Under the pieces are notes generated by a model. The model was not told where the DNA came from and made no database searches. It worked only from the letters and a program-made list of their open reading frames with translations. Below are positions 24,806 through 26,231 of a DNA stretch of 26,231 bases, piece after piece (the stretch's first letter is position 1; each line of letters starts with the position of its first letter). The DNA is from an uncultured Blautia sp. (GTDB lineage: Bacteria > Bacillota > Clostridia > Lachnospirales > Lachnospiraceae): contig USPF01000034.1 of the NCBI GenBank assembly GCA_900556555.1, positions 1-26,231 of the forward strand, written 5' to 3'. The translations under genes and the position numbers were made by a program.

Positions 24806-25774
24806 ATGAGTAAACAATTTGATGTGATTGCATTAGGCGAACTGTTGATTGATTTTACAGAAAACGGGGTCAGCGGACAGGGAAACCCTATTTTTGAAGC
24901 CAATCCGGGCGGAGCACCTTGTAATGTGCTGGCAATGTTAAATAAACTGGGCAAAAAAACTTCTTTTTTAGGTGTTGTGGGAAAAGACCAGTTTGGTATA
25001 TCCCTGCGTGGTGCCTTAGAAGAACAGGGCATTGATACCAGTCATTTATATGAGGATGAAGAAGTCCATACTACACTGGCATTTGTACATACTTTTGAGG
25101 ATGGAGACCGTGATTTCGCATTTTACAGAAATCCTGGTGCAGACATGATGTTAAAAGAAGATCAGATTGAGGAAGACTACATCGCATCTGCAAAGGCATT
25201 CCATTATGGTACACTTTCCATGACGCATGAAGGAGTCCGGAAAGCTACCTATAAGGCCATTGATATTGCGAAAGAGGCAGGTCTTATTATTTCTTTTGAT
25301 CCGAATTTAAGACCACCGCTGTGGAAGTCCATGGATGAGGCAAAGGCACAGATTGCGTATGGTCTGTCTAAATGTGACCTTCTTAAAATTTCAGAAGAAG
25401 AGCTGGAATTTATGACAGGAACAAAGGATGTGAAAGAAGGAGCACATATGCTCCTGGAACAGTATCCGGATATCAAAGTTATGAACGTTACAATGGGAAA
25501 AGAAGGCAGTATTTCTTTCCATGAAGGAAAAGAGGTGTTCCAGGCTCCGTTCTTACAGGAAAACACCATTGAGACCACAGGAGCAGGAGATACGTTTGGT
25601 GCATGTGCTTTAAATTATGTATTAGAGCATGGAATTACAGGACTGACAGAAGAAAATCTTCAGGAAATGCTCCGTTTTGCCAACGGTGCGTCTTCTCTGA
25701 TCACAACAAAAAAAGGTGCTCTTCGTGTCATGCCGGAAGCAGAAGAGGTGCTTGCATTTATTGCAGAAAAATAA
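24806..25774 (+). CDS. PfkB-family carbohydrate kinase, probable fructokinase
   Basis: A 322-residue ribokinase-fold sugar kinase. Family signatures: ALGELLIDF at the N-terminus, NPGGAPCNVLAMLNKLG (substrate lid, PfkB signature 1), SFDPNLRPPLW (fructokinase-typical), and TGAGDTFGACAL with the catalytic base Asp262 (signature 2). The combination resembles bacterial ScrK/fructokinase, phosphorylating fructose to fructose-6-phosphate; 2-keto-3-deoxygluconate or another ketose cannot be ruled out. GAGGAAG lies 8 nt before the ATG. It is monocistronic, with its own promoter and no neighbouring sugar transporter or hydrolase in view. Confidence 0.88.
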   Translation: MSKQFDVIALGELLIDFTENGVSGQGNPIFEANPGGAPCNVLAMLNKLGKKTSFLGVVGKDQFGISLRGALEEQGIDTSHLYEDEEVHTTLAFVHTFEDGDRDFAFYRNPGADMMLKEDQIEEDYIASAKAFHYGTLSMTHEGVRKATYKAIDIAKEAGLIISFDPNLRPPLWKSMDEAKAQIAYGLSKCDLLKISEEELEFMTGTKDVKEGAHMLLEQYPDIKVMNVTMGKEGSISFHEGKEVFQAPFLQENTIETTGAGDTFGACALNYVLEHGITGLTEENLQEMLRFANGASSLITTKKGALRVMPEAEEVLAFIAEK

Positions 25775-25809
25775 AATGCTAAAAATTTCACAAACTTTAA
25801 CAAGATACA

Positions 25810-25838
25810 TTGACAGCTGGGTAATTTTGTGATAGATT
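25810..25838 (+). promoter_or_regulatory. promoter of the ZTP riboswitch-fhs transcript
   Basis: A consensus TTGACA (25810-25815), a 17-bp spacer, and TAGATT (25833-25838). The expected start near 25845 lies just before the first riboswitch helix. Confidence 0.65.
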
Positions 25839-25847
25839 ATAACCATA

Positions 25848-25921
25848 GTTTTGATTACTGACGGATAGATGTGGAGTACCACAGGGGAATCAGAACCATA
25901 TAAAAAGCCGACCGTCTGGGC
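25848..25921 (+). ncRNA. ZTP (pfl) riboswitch
   Basis: Aptamer for ZTP/ZMP (AICAR), a purine intermediate that builds up when 10-formyl-tetrahydrofolate is short. P1 is GTTTTGATT (25848-25856) with AATCAGAAC (25888-25896). P2 is TGTGG (25870-25874) with CCACA (25879-25883). P3 is GCC (25907-25909) with GGC (25919-25921). The pseudoknot pairs GACGG (25860-25864) with CCGTC (25912-25916). The conserved GCCGACCGTCTGGGC core matches the class. It lies upstream of fhs, a classic target: ligand binding should favour expression and so restore formyl-folate. Confidence 0.93.
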
Positions 25922-25965
25922 AACATTTGTAGATAGATACAGATTTACAAATGTTGCCCTTTTTT
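25918..25965 (+). terminator. riboswitch-controlled terminator before fhs
   Basis: GGGCAACATTTGTA (25918-25931) pairs perfectly with 25946-25959 over 14 bp, followed by six Ts. Its left arm reuses the GGGC that closes riboswitch helix P3, so aptamer folding and terminator formation exclude each other. Binding of ZTP should therefore prevent termination (an ON switch). Confidence 0.93.
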
Positions 25966-26029
25966 CAACTAGGAGGATGAGCTGGAAAAAGGGCGTAAAG
26001 AAACCATTATTTTTAAGGAGGATATTATT

Positions 26030-26231
26030 ATGGGATTCAAAACTGACATTGAAATTGCACAGGAGTGCACTATGGAGCCAATTACTAAAATTGCGGAGAA
26101 AGCAGGTATTGATGACAAATATCTGGAACAGTACGGAAAATACAAAGCAAAAATTGATTACAATTTATTAAATGAGTCTGATGCTCCAAACGGAAAACTG
26201 ATTCTGGTTACAGCAATCAACCCTACACCAG
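26030..26231 (+). CDS. fhs: formate-tetrahydrofolate ligase, N-terminal part (runs off the window)
   Basis: ATP-dependent enzyme that joins formate to tetrahydrofolate to give 10-formyl-THF, needed for purine and fMet synthesis and for acetogenic one-carbon metabolism. Only the first 67 codons are present: [18 protein letters not shown], then [12 protein letters not shown], then [12 protein letters not shown], which leads into the family's ATP-binding loop just outside the window. AAGGAGG at 26015-26021 lies 8 nt before the ATG. A longer open frame starting at 25869 in another phase overlaps the riboswitch and this gene and is not coding. Control is by the ZTP riboswitch upstream. Confidence 0.95.
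   Translation, partial: MGFKTDIEIAQECTMEPITKIAEKAGIDDKYLEQYGKYKAKIDYNLLNESDAPNGKLILVTAINPTP

Noticed and set aside
25971..25980. AGGAGG followed directly by ATG as an alternative start before fhs
   Set aside because: There is no spacer between the ribosome site and the ATG, and the frame leads into the non-coding reading of fhs.
25869..26171. 100-codon ORF across the riboswitch and the start of fhs
   Set aside because: It runs through the aptamer and terminator in a different frame from fhs; the fhs frame matches a known family and has a proper ribosome site.

Overview
The window reads as a chromosomal housekeeping segment from a low-to-mid GC Firmicute, most likely a gut Lachnospiraceae (Blautia/Dorea/Ruminococcus-like). 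This rests on the protein flavour (long HPF, zinc-tailed SecA, clostridial Tex, DUF975 and DUF2752 proteins), strong AGGAGG-type ribosome binding sites, sigma-A promoters with 17-bp spacers, and the hom + phosphoglycerate-mutase-like gene pair. I see no phage, IS, CRISPR, tRNA or rRNA. Genus is an inference, not a read-out.

Layout. 63-623 is a MntP-type manganese exporter. 624-1104 is a non-coding convergent gap that holds the most unusual feature: a ~52-bp imperfect tandem array (699-965) of paired TAGGCT/AGCCTA arms, followed by two hairpins that separate it from typA (minus strand, 1105-2934). 3167-6164 carries a tandem OB-fold SSB-like protein, a corrinoid adenosyltransferase, and the lysine genes dapA-dapB, closed by a terminator. 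6276-6632 is a small acidic lipoprotein. 6816-10103 holds hpf and secA, each with its own promoter and terminator. 10207-11580 is a small unknown protein plus prfB (no programmed frameshift). 11658-14557 is an ACT-domain protein, hom, and an ApgM-like protein that is probably the homoserine kinase of the threonine branch.

14648-16553 is a cluster of three small membrane proteins in alternating orientation (DUF975, DUF2752, and a protein with an Asp/Tyr-rich tail), with terminators at the convergent ends. 16750-20727 carries tex and an aminopeptidase P. 20831-24644 is a NUDIX hydrolase, an AI-2E-family permease and the KtrB-KtrA potassium transporter, closely packed and probably one transcript. 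24806-25774 is a PfkB-family fructokinase. The window ends with a complete ZTP (pfl) riboswitch with terminator expression platform in front of the truncated fhs (formate-tetrahydrofolate ligase).

Functional links: dapA/dapB and hom/ApgM-like cover the two arms of aspartate-family amino acid synthesis. hpf, secA, prfB, typA and tex concern translation and secretion. ktrBA (with the AI-2E protein) and mntP handle ions. The riboswitch ties fhs expression to the one-carbon folate pool. Everything is read by eye; no database search was possible.
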